The position numbers and the translations under genes were made by a program. Shown here one piece after another: positions 10,987 through 20,162 of a stretch of 64,000 bases of DNA. The notes below the pieces were generated by a model. That model did no database searches. It was not told where the DNA came from and saw only the letters and a list, made by a program, of their open reading frames with translations. This DNA is from Mycobacterium sp. Aquia_216. GTDB taxonomy: Bacteria; Actinomycetota; Actinomycetes; Mycobacteriales; Mycobacteriaceae. Each line of letters begins with the position of its first letter. Positions within the stretch are counted from its first letter, which is position 1. The stretch is taken from positions 992,001 through 1,056,000 of the forward strand of contig NZ_CP113529.1 of assembly GCF_026723865.1 (NCBI RefSeq), read 5' to 3'.

Positions 10987-11591
10987 TCCTCGGGGAGTTT
11001 GTCGAGGGTCTTACGTGCTTCCTTGCGGAAGACTTCGTGTTCTTTGTCGAGGTACACGGCGACCGCGTCACGCACCCCGGTGGCCTTCTGTCGCACCAGG
11101 GCACGCATGGCCGGGATCCGCGTTGCGGGATTCGGAAGTTGGCTAACAGCAAGCTCTTTCGCTTCTTCTGTTTTGAATTTGCCTAGCCATTCGACCAGTA
11201 CCGACTTGGTCGGGAAATCTCGCTCGGAGCGGATCAGGGCGGCCACTCGCGGGAAGTCGGAGCGGTCCGCGACTTCGGCCAGCGCAAAACCGGCGGCCTC
11301 GAGTTCCAGGTTGCTCAGCGGCGGTTCAATTTCGAATTGGTGAAACAGAACATCGACCGCGGCACGGTTTCCCTTGGCGTGCTTGGTGATCAAATTGCGT
11401 ATCAGCCCAGTCCGCCACGCTCGGCGGTCTTCATCGGGCGGTACGCGTTCATCGAGATTTTGCAGCCAGTCGACGACGATCGGGACCGCTTGCGGATAGT
11501 CGGTGCGCGAGTTGACGTGGCCATCGGACTGATATTTCCCTACACGCTCCGCGCCGACGGCAATCCGGAGCTGGATGCGCCGTCCGCCCAC
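10983..11591 (-). CDS. Helical-repeat (HEAT-like) conserved protein, function unknown
   Basis: I do not recognise this 202-residue protein by function. The C-terminal two thirds consist of repeated amphipathic helices (for example LELEAAGFALAEVADRSD, FPRVAALIRSERDF, ATRIPAMRALVRQKATGVRDAV) that look like HEAT-type repeats; a conserved-looking N-terminal strand region (RIQLRIAVGAERVGKYQS) precedes them. No signal peptide or membrane segment. A GTG at 11591 is used; the frame stays open upstream, so the start is uncertain. Its stop overlaps that of hspR, convergent. It may share a transcript with the YbaB-like gene 34 nt upstream. Confidence 0.65.
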   Translation of the reverse strand: MGGRRIQLRIAVGAERVGKYQSDGHVNSRTDYPQAVPIVVDWLQNLDERVPPDEDRRAWRTGLIRNLITKHAKGNRAAVDVLFHQFEIEPPLSNLELEAAGFALAEVADRSDFPRVAALIRSERDFPTKSVLVEWLGKFKTEEAKELAVSQLPNPATRIPAMRALVRQKATGVRDAVAVYLDKEHEVFRKEARKTLDKLPED

Positions 11592-11625
11592 CGGCAGGAG
11601 CGACGGATCTGGGTGGCCTGAGGCC

Positions 11626-11961
11626 CTACTTCGCCGGCGGTAAGTTCCGCAGCTTTACCAAGGCCTCGACGACCTCGTCCTCCAGTTCACCGACCTCCGC
11701 CTCGATGCATTCGTTCGTGAATTCTGCTGCCGCGCCGAGTGCTTCGTTGATCCGCCCGCTCACCTCCCGGGCGCCGAGTCCGAGGATCCGGGGATCGATA
11801 CGCAGATCGGTCAGGCGCAGCTGTCCGTTGACGGTCGCCTCGACGGTGCCGCTCTCGTCGCTGACCGCGAACGCCTCGGTGCGCATCCGCTGAACTTGCG
11901 CGTCGAGAAGAGCTATCACCGAGTCCCAGTGCTGGATCATCTGCGCGATCTCGGGATGCAT
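11626..11961 (-). CDS. YbaB/EbfC-like small protein
   Basis: A 111-residue protein with the YbaB/EbfC layout: an N-terminal helix (QHWDSVIALLDAQVQRMRT), a central three-strand sheet (VEATVNGQLRLTDLRIDPRIL) and a C-terminal helix (VSGRINEALGAAAEFTNECIEAEV). The family forms dimers that bind nucleic acid; mycobacteria have many paralogs, including EspL near ESX loci. No ESX gene is nearby, so the role is open. ATG at 11961, 12 nt from the stop of the epimerase-like gene upstream, probably co-transcribed. Confidence 0.7.
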   Translation of the reverse strand: MHPEIAQMIQHWDSVIALLDAQVQRMRTEAFAVSDESGTVEATVNGQLRLTDLRIDPRILGLGAREVSGRINEALGAAAEFTNECIEAEVGELEDEVVEALVKLRNLPPAK

Positions 11962-11973
11962 GGATGCCGTCCG

Positions 11974-12864
11974 TTAGGCCCGGATGGAGAACACCGCGAC
12001 CGCCGGCTCACCGGGGGGCGCGGATGGGTAGCCGCCGCGGCTCAGCGCATCGGTCGGAGCGGTCATCGGCTCGAAGCAGACCACGTCCTCGCCGGGCGGC
12101 GCGAAGATCTGGGTCGCTGAATACCCTTGTTCGAAGTGCACTTCCAGGCGGCGTCCGCCGCCGGACACCGCGAACACCGCTCCGTCGTCCACGCGGTCGT
12201 AGGCATCGTCAAAAGTGTTGTCGCCCAAAGTCTCTTTCGTGGCCGGCTGCTCGGAAGCCTCGCCGGTCGGCAGTCCTCGTTCGTCGAGGCTCAAATGCCG
12301 CAGCGGCGGCGTCTCGAGGATCCACTCGCGCCGCGCCGCGTCCGGCACCTGTAGGTAAGGATGAAAGCCGAAGCACAGCGGGACCGCGATGTCGCCGGTC
12401 GCGGTGACGGTGGTGCGCACCGTCAACGTCCGGTCGGCCAGCCGCACCGACACCGTCAGCAGATGGGGATACGGGAAGCTGGCCAGCAGCCGCGGCTCGG
12501 CACCGAAGTCCACTTCGGCGGTCAGCTCGTTGGCCGACTCGGCCACCACCCGCCAGCCCGGATAAGCGGCGAGAGTGCCGTGGATGGGCAGCCCGTTCGG
12601 GTCTGTCCGTACCCCGTTTTCACCCGGCGTCAACTCGACGGTCACATTTTCGGCCGTATAAGTGTTGCTGCCCAACCGATTTGCCCAGGGATACAGAATC
12701 GGTATCCCCATCGTCTTGCCGGCTTCGAGGTAGGCATCCAGTCCGCGGCGCTGGCCGAGCAATTCCACTCCGGAGACGGTGAGCGAGGTGCCGATCATGC
12801 CCGCGTCTGGCACGAATTGGGCGGCCAACGACGACGACGGGTCGCGCAGGGTCACGACATGCAC
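11974..12864 (-). CDS. Aldose 1-epimerase family protein
   Basis: A 296-residue galactose-mutarotase-fold protein, interconverting anomers of an aldose or a hexose phosphate. The family's catalytic His lies in CFGFHPYLQVPD (about residue 170) and the catalytic Glu in VVCFEPMTAPTDAL (about residue 265); the substrate-binding NR appears in PWANRLG and a second His in LPIHGTL. No signal peptide. The start is GTG at 12864, directly before the first beta strand. The precise sugar is unknown. It sits between the flavohemoglobin gene and the YbaB-like gene, all on the minus strand. Confidence 0.85.
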   Translation of the reverse strand: MHVVTLRDPSSSLAAQFVPDAGMIGTSLTVSGVELLGQRRGLDAYLEAGKTMGIPILYPWANRLGSNTYTAENVTVELTPGENGVRTDPNGLPIHGTLAAYPGWRVVAESANELTAEVDFGAEPRLLASFPYPHLLTVSVRLADRTLTVRTTVTATGDIAVPLCFGFHPYLQVPDAARREWILETPPLRHLSLDERGLPTGEASEQPATKETLGDNTFDDAYDRVDDGAVFAVSGGGRRLEVHFEQGYSATQIFAPPGEDVVCFEPMTAPTDALSRGGYPSAPPGEPAVAVFSIRA

Positions 12865-12892
12865 GCGGCCAGCCTAGCTGTAGTAACCGGGC

Positions 12893-14110
12893 TTAGCGCG
12901 AGAACGGGTCGTGCTGAATATGCTCCGGCGGGGCACCTTTGGCAATCAGCGCATCCTTGGTGGCGCGGACCATCGCGGGCCCGCCGCAGATCAGGATCTG
13001 CCGGTCGCCCCAGCCGCCGTATTTCGTCACCACGTCAGGCAGCCGCCCGATTTGGTGTACGTGCAGGCCCCGCGGCGGCGTGACGTCCGGGTAGTCGGCG
13101 GCCCATGCGGGGTCGCCGTTGTATTCCGACACCGGCGACACCGACAGCCAGGGGTTGTGCGAAGCGACCTGCCACAGCGTGGGCAGATCGTAGAGCTCGC
13201 AGCGGTAGCGCGCGCCGAAGAACAGATGCACCCGCGGGTTTTCCGCGTAGCGGGACAGGTCCATGATCAGCGCCCGCAGCGGTGCCAAACCCGTGCTGCC
13301 GGCCACCATCAGGACGTCGGCGCCGGTGCGGTCGACCTGCAGGCCGCCGTGCGGGCTGGATAACCGCCAGCGGTCGCCCGGTCGGCTTTCGTTGACGATT
13401 GCGGTGCTGACCAGGCCGCCAGGAACCTGGCGGACGTGAAACTCGATGCCTCCGTCGGGATCGACCGGGATGGCGGGGCTGAGGAATCGCCAGCGTAGCG
13501 GGCACTGCGGGACCTGGACGTTGACGTACTGACCGGGGTGATAATGCATCGGCCGGTCCAGCCGCAGCCGGACGACCGCGAGGTCGCGGGAGACGCGGTG
13601 GTGTTCGATGACGCTGCCGTCCCACCAGGCGGGTCCCTCTTCGGCATCTGCGGCACCGCTCATCACCCCGGTGATCAGATTCAGCGATTGACCGGCCGCC
13701 TCTTCGACGGCGTCGGTCCAGGCCCCCGGGCTTTGTTGGTCCAACTGGGCGCGCAGCGTCGCATACAGCGCGCGCCGCAACGACTCGTAATGGCTTGGCA
13801 GCACACCGTATTTGCGATGATCCCGGCCGAGCTGAGCAAGAAAGGCCACCGGCTCCTGGGCACGCTGCGCCACCAGCTCGCCGTAGACCCAGTGCAGCGC
13901 GTGACCGAAAGCGGCTCGCTGAGCGTCCATTTCGGGTGGGAACAGGTCGCGGACCGAGACGTCGAGGGCGAACCAGTGGGTGTAGAAGCGGTGGACGAGT
14001 TCGCCACCGGCGCCCGAGTCGTCCGGGGCGAGAGCGTCGCGCAGCACCCGCAGCGCATCGGAGTCGTCTAAGCCCACGGAGGCCGATTCTAAGCTCGCCC
14101 AGGCAGACAT
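12893..14110 (-). CDS. Type II flavohemoglobin-like oxidoreductase
   Basis: A 405-residue fusion of an N-terminal globin domain (about residues 15-155; proximal His likely in LGRDHRKYGVLP) and a C-terminal FAD/NAD(P) reductase (about 165-405: HPGQYVNVQVP, FHVRQVPGGLVST, MVAGSTGLAPLRALI, LFFGAR, ICGGPAMV). The usual FAD motif RxYS reads RFLS here, so the Tyr is missing, as expected of the divergent type II group. The M. tuberculosis homolog (recalled Rv0385) was described as a type II flavohemoglobin linked to D-lactate oxidation rather than nitric-oxide dioxygenation. The start is either ATG 14110, with GAGGG close before it, or GTG 14077, which would give 394 residues, nearer the recalled homolog. 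The frame runs open beyond 15000 but that is not coding. Confidence 0.85.
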   Translation of the reverse strand: MSAWASLESASVGLDDSDALRVLRDALAPDDSGAGGELVHRFYTHWFALDVSVRDLFPPEMDAQRAAFGHALHWVYGELVAQRAQEPVAFLAQLGRDHRKYGVLPSHYESLRRALYATLRAQLDQQSPGAWTDAVEEAAGQSLNLITGVMSGAADAEEGPAWWDGSVIEHHRVSRDLAVVRLRLDRPMHYHPGQYVNVQVPQCPLRWRFLSPAIPVDPDGGIEFHVRQVPGGLVSTAIVNESRPGDRWRLSSPHGGLQVDRTGADVLMVAGSTGLAPLRALIMDLSRYAENPRVHLFFGARYRCELYDLPTLWQVASHNPWLSVSPVSEYNGDPAWAADYPDVTPPRGLHVHQIGRLPDVVTKYGGWGDRQILICGGPAMVRATKDALIAKGAPPEHIQHDPFSR

Positions 14111-14118
14111 CGCCCTCG

Positions 14119-15054
14119 TCAACGCTGTCGAACGGCGTTCGAGGTTCCGGCGTTGGCGACCTCCGGCGAGCCCCAGTGATAGGTGACGACGTTGCCGGTG
14201 CCCGAGATGCTGACCGCATCCATGCTGTCGACGGTGACGCGATTTCCCTTGCCGGCGACGCTGACGCTGGTGCAGTGGCCGGTGACGGTGACGATGTTGT
14301 CCACGCCGCTCACCGAGAGATAGCCGCCGTTGCACGGGATGGTCTTTTTCGTGCCGCTTCCGCTGACCTGCAACGTGCCGGCGTCCGGCACATTCGCGGA
14401 CGGGCTCTCGCCGGCGAGGTTGGTGCGCATTCCGGTGGCTGCCAAACCGGCCAGCACCAGCCACCCGATCACGATGACCAGCCAGGAGGCCATCCCCACT
14501 CGTAGGCGCGGGCGCAGCGTGCCGACCCAGTTGCCGCTCTGGTCGCGGTCGAGGTCGTAGGCGAACGCGGTCACGCCGCGGGCCCGCGCCGGATTGCGCT
14601 CGTCGGCCAGGATCACTCCGTCGACGTATTCCCGCCCACGCACCACGAGGTCTCCCGGATGGCCGTCGAGCGTGTAGGACACCTTCGTCCTGGTGTTCGG
14701 GCCGCTGTAGCGCTGCCGGGTGACCCTCCATCCGCGTGCCATCGGAAGACGGGCGTTGAACCGCGCTGCGCGCGAGAGTGTTTCGGTGCTCGTCACGGAC
14801 GCGACCCGGCCCCACCTCAGCAATCCGATCCGGGTACGCGCGCCGTACAGGTGTGCTGCGTAGATCCCGGCGAGGGTGAATGTCGCCGTCGCGGCGAAGG
14901 CCAGGGGTACTCGGAGCCACAGCGCGATCGGTGCGACCGCGACGATGAAGAGCGTCCAGACATAGCGCCAGCGCATTGGCAGCGCCTCGGCGATCCGGAA
15001 AGCCACCGGAATTCTGCGCGGCGGCGGAGCGAGGCCGGAGTAGACGGTGCCCAT
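14119..15054 (-). CDS. DUF3060-containing membrane protein
   Basis: A 311-residue protein with two hydrophobic segments near the N-terminus ([30 protein letters not shown]), a soluble middle part, a third segment ([18 protein letters not shown], about residue 200) and an extracytoplasmic C-terminal domain of short beta-strand repeats ([42 protein letters not shown]), the DUF3060 pattern common in mycobacterial envelope proteins. ATG 15054 is chosen because GGAGGAA precedes it; a TTG at 15075 is less likely. It ends 8 nt before the flavohemoglobin ATG. It is transcribed away from clpB across a region with an HspR operator, so it may share stress control. Confidence 0.75.
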   Translation of the reverse strand: MGTVYSGLAPPPRRIPVAFRIAEALPMRWRYVWTLFIVAVAPIALWLRVPLAFAATATFTLAGIYAAHLYGARTRIGLLRWGRVASVTSTETLSRAARFNARLPMARGWRVTRQRYSGPNTRTKVSYTLDGHPGDLVVRGREYVDGVILADERNPARARGVTAFAYDLDRDQSGNWVGTLRPRLRVGMASWLVIVIGWLVLAGLAATGMRTNLAGESPSANVPDAGTLQVSGSGTKKTIPCNGGYLSVSGVDNIVTVTGHCTSVSVAGKGNRVTVDSMDAVSISGTGNVVTYHWGSPEVANAGTSNAVRQR

Positions 15055-15083
15055 GCTGGAAAAATTCCTCCACAAAATCTAAA

Positions 15084-15104
15084 CTTGAGCGGAACAGACT
15101 CAAC
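15084..15104. promoter_or_regulatory. HAIR element (HspR operator) upstream of clpB
   Basis: CTTGAGC (15084-15090), 7-nt spacer, ACTCAAC (15098-15104), matching the HspR inverted repeat in all inner positions. It lies 68 nt before the clpB GTG and 30 nt before the start of the divergent DUF3060 gene. clpB is a known HspR target in Streptomyces and mycobacteria. The site could also affect the divergent gene. Confidence 0.88.
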
Positions 15105-15171
15105 CTTGACGGCGTTGAACAACGCGACAAGCATTTTGCATACCCCTTTTAGACCCACGATGGAGGGCGGA

Positions 15172-17718
15172 GTGGACTCCTTTAACCCGACAACCAAGAC
15201 GCAAGCGGCTCTGACGTCAGCCTTACAGGCGGCCAGTGCGGCCGGTAACCCTGAGATCAGGCCCGCTCATCTGCTGTTGGCGCTGCTGACACAGAACGAC
15301 GGGATCGCCGCGCCGCTGCTGGAGGCTGTCGGCGTCGAGCCCTCGACCATTCGCAGCGAAGCCGAGCACCTGCTCGAACGGCTGCCCCAGGCCAGCGGCT
15401 CCAGCTCGCAACCGCAGCTGTCCCGCGAATCGCTGGCCGCGATCACCACGGCCCAGCAGCTGGCCACCGAGATGGACGACGAATACGTCTCCACCGAACA
15501 CCTGTTGGTGGGCCTGGCCACCGGCGACTCCGACGTCGCCAAACTGCTCACCGGCCACGGTGCCTCCCCGCAGGCGTTGCGAGAGGCGTTCGTCAAGGTG
15601 CGCGGCAGCGCCCGCGTCACCAGCGCCGATCCCGAGGCCACCTATCAGGCGCTGGAGAAGTACTCCACCGACCTGACCGAGCGCGCCCGCGAGGGCAAAC
15701 TCGACCCGGTTATCGGGCGGGACAACGAGATTCGCCGCGTCGTGCAGGTACTTTCTCGTCGCACCAAGAACAACCCCGTGCTGATCGGTGAGCCCGGCGT
15801 CGGCAAGACCGCGATCGTCGAGGGCCTGGCCCAGCGCATCGTGGCGGGCGACGTCCCGGAGAGCCTGCGCGACAAGACCGTCGTCAGCCTGGACATGGGG
15901 TCGATGGTGGCCGGCGCGAAGTACCGCGGCGAGTTCGAGGAGCGGCTCAAGGCCGTGCTCGACGACATCAAGAACTCCGCCGGGCAGATCATCACCTTCA
16001 TCGACGAGCTGCACACCATCGTCGGTGCCGGCGCGACCGGCGAGGGCGCGATGGACGCCGGCAACATGATCAAGCCGATGCTGGCTCGCGGCGAGCTGCG
16101 GCTGGTCGGCGCCACCACCCTCGACGAGTACCGCAAGTACATCGAGAAGGACGCCGCGCTGGAACGCCGCTTCCAGCAGGTGCTGGTCGGCGAACCGTCG
16201 GTGGAGGACACCGTCGGCATCCTGCGCGGGCTGAAGGATCGCTACGAAGTGCACCACGGGGTGCGCATCACCGACTCCGCGCTGGTGGCCGCGGCCACCC
16301 TGTCCGACCGCTACATCACCGCCCGGTTCCTGCCGGACAAGGCCATCGACCTGGTCGACGAGGCCGCCAGCCGGCTGAAGATGGAGATCGACTCCCGGCC
16401 CGTCGAGATCGACGAGGTCGAGCGCCTGGTGCGCCGGCTCGAGATCGAGGAGATGGCGCTGGAGAAGGAAGAAGACGCGGCGTCCAAGGAACGGCTGGAG
16501 AAGTTGCGTTCCGAGCTGGCCGACCAGAAGGAGAAGCTGGCCGAACTGACCACCCGGTGGCAAAACGAGAAGAACGCCATCGACATCGTCCGCGAACTCA
16601 AGGAACAGCTGGACACACTGCGCGGGGAGTCCGAGCGCGCCGAACGCGACGGTGACCTGGCCAAGGCAGCCGAGCTGCGCTACGGGCGCATCCCCGAGGT
16701 CGAGAAGAAGCTCGACGCCGCACTCCCGCAGGCCGAGGCTCGAGAGAACGTCATGCTCAAGGAGGAGGTCGGTCCCGACGACATCGCCGACGTGGTGTCG
16801 GCGTGGACGGGTATCCCCGCCGGGCGGATGCTCGAAGGCGAGACGGCCAAGCTGCTGCGGATGGAAGACGAACTGGGCAAGCGTGTCATCGGGCAGAAGA
16901 AGGCGGTGGCAGCGGTTTCGGACGCCGTACGGCGTTCTCGCGCCGGAGTCGCCGACCCCAACCGGCCGACGGGCTCGTTCATGTTCCTGGGGCCGACCGG
17001 TGTCGGCAAGACCGAGCTGGCCAAGGCGCTGGCGGAGTTCCTGTTCGACGACGAACGCGCGATGGTTCGCATCGACATGAGCGAATACGGCGAGAAGCAC
17101 TCGGTGGCCCGGCTGGTCGGCGCCCCGCCCGGCTACATCGGCTACGACCAGGGCGGTCAGCTGACCGAGGCGGTGCGCCGGCGGCCCTACACGGTGATCT
17201 TGTTCGACGAGATCGAAAAGGCGCACCCGGACGTGTTCGACGTGCTGCTGCAGGTGCTCGACGAGGGCCGCCTCACCGACGGCCAGGGCCGCACCGTCGA
17301 CTTCCGCAACACCATCCTGGTCCTGACGTCCAACCTCGGTTCAGGCGGCAGCGAGGAGCAGGTGATGGCCGCGGTGCGCTCGGCGTTCAAGCCGGAGTTC
17401 ATCAACCGGCTCGACGACGTGATCATTTTCCACGGCCTCGAGCCCGGCGAGCTGGTGGCGATCGTCGACATCCAGCTGGCCCAGCTGCAGAAGCGGTTGG
17501 CGCAGCGGCGGCTGCAGCTCGAGGTGTCGCTGCCGGCCAAGCAGTGGCTGGCGCAGCGAGGATTCGACCCGGTCTACGGCGCCCGGCCGTTGCGCAGGCT
17601 GGTGCAGCAGGCCATCGGCGACCAGTTGGCCAAGATGCTGCTGGCGGGCGAGGTGCACGACGGCGACACGATTCCCGTGAATGTCGGTCCCGACGGGGAC
17701 GCGCTGATCCTGGGCTAG
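15172..17718 (+). CDS. clpB: Protein disaggregase ClpB (Hsp100)
   Basis: An 848-residue AAA+ disaggregase, the same length as M. tuberculosis ClpB as recalled. The N-terminal Clp domain (1-150) carries two helical repeats; AAA-1 has Walker A GEPGVGKT and Walker B TFIDELHT; the coiled-coil M domain (about 400-530: [22 protein letters not shown]) gives DnaK-dependent control; AAA-2 has Walker A GPTGVGKT, Walker [12 protein letters not shown] and sensor 2 GARPLRR. It threads aggregated proteins through its central pore with the DnaK system. Start GTG at 15172 follows GGAGGGCGGA and fits the family N-terminus ([13 protein letters not shown]); the upstream open frame overlaps another gene and is rejected. 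HAIR site upstream. Confidence 0.98.
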   Translation: MDSFNPTTKTQAALTSALQAASAAGNPEIRPAHLLLALLTQNDGIAAPLLEAVGVEPSTIRSEAEHLLERLPQASGSSSQPQLSRESLAAITTAQQLATEMDDEYVSTEHLLVGLATGDSDVAKLLTGHGASPQALREAFVKVRGSARVTSADPEATYQALEKYSTDLTERAREGKLDPVIGRDNEIRRVVQVLSRRTKNNPVLIGEPGVGKTAIVEGLAQRIVAGDVPESLRDKTVVSLDMGSMVAGAKYRGEFEERLKAVLDDIKNSAGQIITFIDELHTIVGAGATGEGAMDAGNMIKPMLARGELRLVGATTLDEYRKYIEKDAALERRFQQVLVGEPSVEDTVGILRGLKDRYEVHHGVRITDSALVAAATLSDRYITARFLPDKAIDLVDEAASRLKMEIDSRPVEIDEVERLVRRLEIEEMALEKEEDAASKERLEKLRSELADQKEKLAELTTRWQNEKNAIDIVRELKEQLDTLRGESERAERDGDLAKAAELRYGRIPEVEKKLDAALPQAEARENVMLKEEVGPDDIADVVSAWTGIPAGRMLEGETAKLLRMEDELGKRVIGQKKAVAAVSDAVRRSRAGVADPNRPTGSFMFLGPTGVGKTELAKALAEFLFDDERAMVRIDMSEYGEKHSVARLVGAPPGYIGYDQGGQLTEAVRRRPYTVILFDEIEKAHPDVFDVLLQVLDEGRLTDGQGRTVDFRNTILVLTSNLGSGGSEEQVMAAVRSAFKPEFINRLDDVIIFHGLEPGELVAIVDIQLAQLQKRLAQRRLQLEVSLPAKQWLAQRGFDPVYGARPLRRLVQQAIGDQLAKMLLAGEVHDGDTIPVNVGPDGDALILG

Positions 17719-17784
17719 TGGCCATCGCGAGCACGGCGTAGCCGGGCACCTCCCGCTTGCGGGTCGTCACCATTCAAGGCAGTT

Positions 17785-18612
17785 CTATCGACGCCGGTCG
17801 CCCAACTCGAAGTCACGGGTCTGGGCGCCGGCGTCGATCACTGCCTGGATCAGTTGGCGTGCGCGCGGCTGCGCGAGGGTCTCGCGAAACAGCTGATCCT
17901 CGATGCGCAGGCCGGTCGCCACGTCGCCTTCGGCAGCGGCGTCTACCGCACGCTTCGCGTTCGCGATGGCTACCGCGTGCGACGACGCGATGCGTGCGGC
18001 GAGCTTGTCGACAAATCGCCGGAGCTTATCGGCCGGCAGCGCGCGGTTCACATATCCCCAGGCTTCGGCTGTCGCGGCGTCGATGTCCATGCAGCCGAGG
18101 ATGACTTCCAGTGCCCGCGCCCGGCCGATGAGCCGGGGCAGCCGCTGGGTGCCGCCACCGCCGGGGATGATCCCGACCGCCAACTCCGGATGACTCAGGA
18201 CCGTCGAGCCGAGCGCGGCAAACCGCATGTCGAACGCCATCGCGAACTCGCAGCCGCCACCGCGGCAGACGCCCTCGATGACCGCGATCGTGGCCTTCGG
18301 CAGGGTGCGGATCAACTCCGTCGTCGCGTGGAACGGCGTCAGTTCGTCGTGCAGCGCGACGTCTGCTCCAGTTGTCAAGGCGGGGAGGTCCAGGATCAGC
18401 CCGACGTCGGCGTGGGCAATGAAGAATTCCGGGTCGGCCGAGTCGACGACCAGCACGCGTACCTCGTCGTCGGCCGCGACCTCGCGCGCCAGCCGGCCGA
18501 TTTCGTTCAGCAGTGGCACGTCCAGCAGGTTGATCGGGGGGTTGTCGATCGTCGCCCGGCAAACGCCGTTGGCGGCGGCGACGCGTATCAGCTGGTAGCC
18601 CTCGTAGACCAT
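17785..18612 (-). CDS. Enoyl-CoA hydratase/isomerase family protein
   Basis: A 275-residue crotonase-fold protein. The oxyanion-hole region is VIEGVCRGGGCEFAMAFDMRFAA and the second signature is HPELAVGIIPGGGGTQRLPRLIGRARALEVIL. Both Glu residues used by hydratases appear present (Glu of HPEL and of ALEV), so hydratase activity is plausible, though the family also does isomerisation, dehalogenation and hydrolysis. No beta-oxidation partner is adjacent; it stands alone on the minus strand between clpB and the pyrE cluster, so its pathway cannot be inferred. Confidence 0.85.
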   Translation of the reverse strand: MVYEGYQLIRVAAANGVCRATIDNPPINLLDVPLLNEIGRLAREVAADDEVRVLVVDSADPEFFIAHADVGLILDLPALTTGADVALHDELTPFHATTELIRTLPKATIAVIEGVCRGGGCEFAMAFDMRFAALGSTVLSHPELAVGIIPGGGGTQRLPRLIGRARALEVILGCMDIDAATAEAWGYVNRALPADKLRRFVDKLAARIASSHAVAIANAKRAVDAAAEGDVATGLRIEDQLFRETLAQPRARQLIQAVIDAGAQTRDFELGDRRR

Positions 18613-18704
18613 GGACGGAACCCTACGCGGCCCAGCAAACCTTAATGTGGTTGTGACCAGGTCGCATTCTTGGTTCCGGTCCCATAGCAGATACGCTACT
18701 TAGG

Positions 18705-19562
18705 ATGGTCCCCCTATGGTTCACGCTCTCCGCGCTGTGCTTCGTCGGCGCGGTGGTGTTGCTGTACGTCGACATCGATCGACGGCGGGGACGCAGCAGG
18801 AGGCGTAAATCGTGGGCCCGCTCGCACGGTTTCGACTTCGAGCGCGAATCGACCGACATTCTCAAGCGCTGGAAGCGCGGCGTGATGTCGACGGTGGGAG
18901 ACGTCTCCGCCCACAACGTCGTGCTGGGGCAAATCCGCGGCGAGGCGGTGTACATCTTCGATCTCGAGGAAGTCGCCACGGTGATCGCGTTGCACCGCAA
19001 GGTGGGTACCAACGTCGTGGTCGACCTGCGGCTCAAGGGACTCAAAGAGCCCCGCGAGAGTGACATCTGGCTGCTGGGTGCGATCGGCCCGCGGATGGTG
19101 TACTCGACTAACCTGGACGCGGCCCGTCGGGCCTGCGACCGGCGGATGGTCACCTTCGCGCACACCGCGCCGGATAGCGCGGAGATCATGTGGAACGAGC
19201 AGAACTGGACGCTGGTCGCCCTGCCCGTCTCCAGCACTCGCGCCCAGTGGGACGAGGGTCTGCGGACGGTGCGTCAGTTCAACGACCTGTTGCGGGTGTT
19301 GCCGCCGGTGCCTGCCGAAAGCGACGAGCCCGCAGGACTTCGCAACGCGGCACCGAGCCGTCCGTTGGCCCCGGCCGGGCGGGCGGAGCTGCCGCCGCGG
19401 CGCTCGGCTCAGGATGTGTCCGGGCTGCTCGGCTCTGATGTTCAGGCCAACCGCCGCGCCCCGGAGCCGGGCCGCCGCGACGAGGGCCGCACCGAAGCCA
19501 TCCGGCGCCCGCCGCCGTCCACCGGGCGCAACGGCCAGCAGGCCAGCAATTACCTCCACTGA
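18705..19562 (+). CDS. Conserved membrane-anchored protein (Rv0383c-like)
   Basis: A 285-residue protein with one N-terminal membrane helix (LWFTLSALCFVGAVVLLYV), a basic stop-transfer patch (RRRGRSRRRK), a soluble domain of about 170 residues (VYIFDLEEVATVIALH, NVVVDLRLKGL) and a disordered Pro/Arg-rich tail. Polarity suggests the soluble part is cytoplasmic. The order clpB, this gene, pyrE, lipoprotein, RNA methyltransferase matches M. tuberculosis Rv0384c-Rv0380c as recalled, apart from the enoyl-CoA hydratase placed between. Function unknown. ATG at 18705 is used; a second in-frame start lies at 18717. Confidence 0.75.
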   Translation: MVPLWFTLSALCFVGAVVLLYVDIDRRRGRSRRRKSWARSHGFDFERESTDILKRWKRGVMSTVGDVSAHNVVLGQIRGEAVYIFDLEEVATVIALHRKVGTNVVVDLRLKGLKEPRESDIWLLGAIGPRMVYSTNLDAARRACDRRMVTFAHTAPDSAEIMWNEQNWTLVALPVSSTRAQWDEGLRTVRQFNDLLRVLPPVPAESDEPAGLRNAAPSRPLAPAGRAELPPRRSAQDVSGLLGSDVQANRRAPEPGRRDEGRTEAIRRPPPSTGRNGQQASNYLH

Positions 19563-19608
19563 AATCTGTTGTGCTGCAACGGTAGACAAATAAAGGGTGC
19601 TTAAGGCC

Positions 19609-20148
19609 GTGGCCGAATCTGACCGTGCGGAACTGGCCGAGCTGGTACGCCGTCTGTCGGTGGTTCACGGCCGGGTCACGCTGTCCTCGGGCAAGGAAGC
19701 CGACTACTACGTCGACCTGCGTCGCGCCACCCTGCACCACCGGGCCTCCGCACTGATCGGCATCCTGATGCGCGAACTCACCGCGGACTGGGAGTACGCG
19801 GTCGTCGGCGGGCTGACCCTGGGCGCCGATCCGGTCGCGACCGCCATCATGCATGCGCCCGGCCGCCCGATCGACGCGTTCGTGGTGCGCAAGTCGGCGA
19901 AAGCCCATGGCCTGCAACGTCTTATCGAGGGGTCCGAGGTAACGAGTCAACGTGTGCTGGTGGTCGAGGACACCAGCACCACCGGCGGCTCGGCGCTGAC
20001 GGCGGTGCACGCCGTCCAGGACGCGGGCGCCGAAGTGGTCGGCGTGGCCACCGTGGTGGACCGTGCCACCGGCGCCGCGGAGGCCATCCAGGCGGAGGGA
20101 CTGCTGTACCGCAGCGTGCTGGGCCTGGCCGATCTGGGGCTGGGCTAG
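19609..20148 (+). CDS. pyrE: Orotate phosphoribosyltransferase
   Basis: A 179-residue type I phosphoribosyltransferase making OMP from orotate and PRPP in pyrimidine synthesis. Landmarks: RVTLSSGKEADYYVDLRRA (orotate loop), VVGGLTLGADPVATAI, VVRKSAKAHG and the PRPP-binding motif VLVVEDTSTTGGSAL. The GTG at 19609 gives the family N-terminus (ESDRAELAELVRRL) and the recalled M. tuberculosis length; a GTG at 19597 sits too close to AAAGG. It lies 46 nt after the membrane-protein gene and 14 nt before the lipoprotein gene, so a four-gene transcript is likely. Confidence 0.95.
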   Translation: MAESDRAELAELVRRLSVVHGRVTLSSGKEADYYVDLRRATLHHRASALIGILMRELTADWEYAVVGGLTLGADPVATAIMHAPGRPIDAFVVRKSAKAHGLQRLIEGSEVTSQRVLVVEDTSTTGGSALTAVHAVQDAGAEVVGVATVVDRATGAAEAIQAEGLLYRSVLGLADLGLG

Positions 20149-20162
20149 GGCCCGTCACCGCG

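Noticed and set aside
12893..15130. A single 745-codon open frame joining the flavohemoglobin with an N-terminal part
   Set aside because: The upstream 340 codons overlap the DUF3060 gene in another frame and read as Arg/Pro-rich noise; the globin starts at 14110 or 14077.
14659..15171. N-terminal extension of clpB by 171 codons
   Set aside because: It overlaps the divergent DUF3060 gene and has no resemblance to Clp N-domains; the GTG at 15172 gives the exact family length.
15223..17226. Long open frame opposite clpB (667 codons)
   Set aside because: Same reason: antisense shadow of a well-identified gene, with a repetitive Gly/Leu/His/Val composition.
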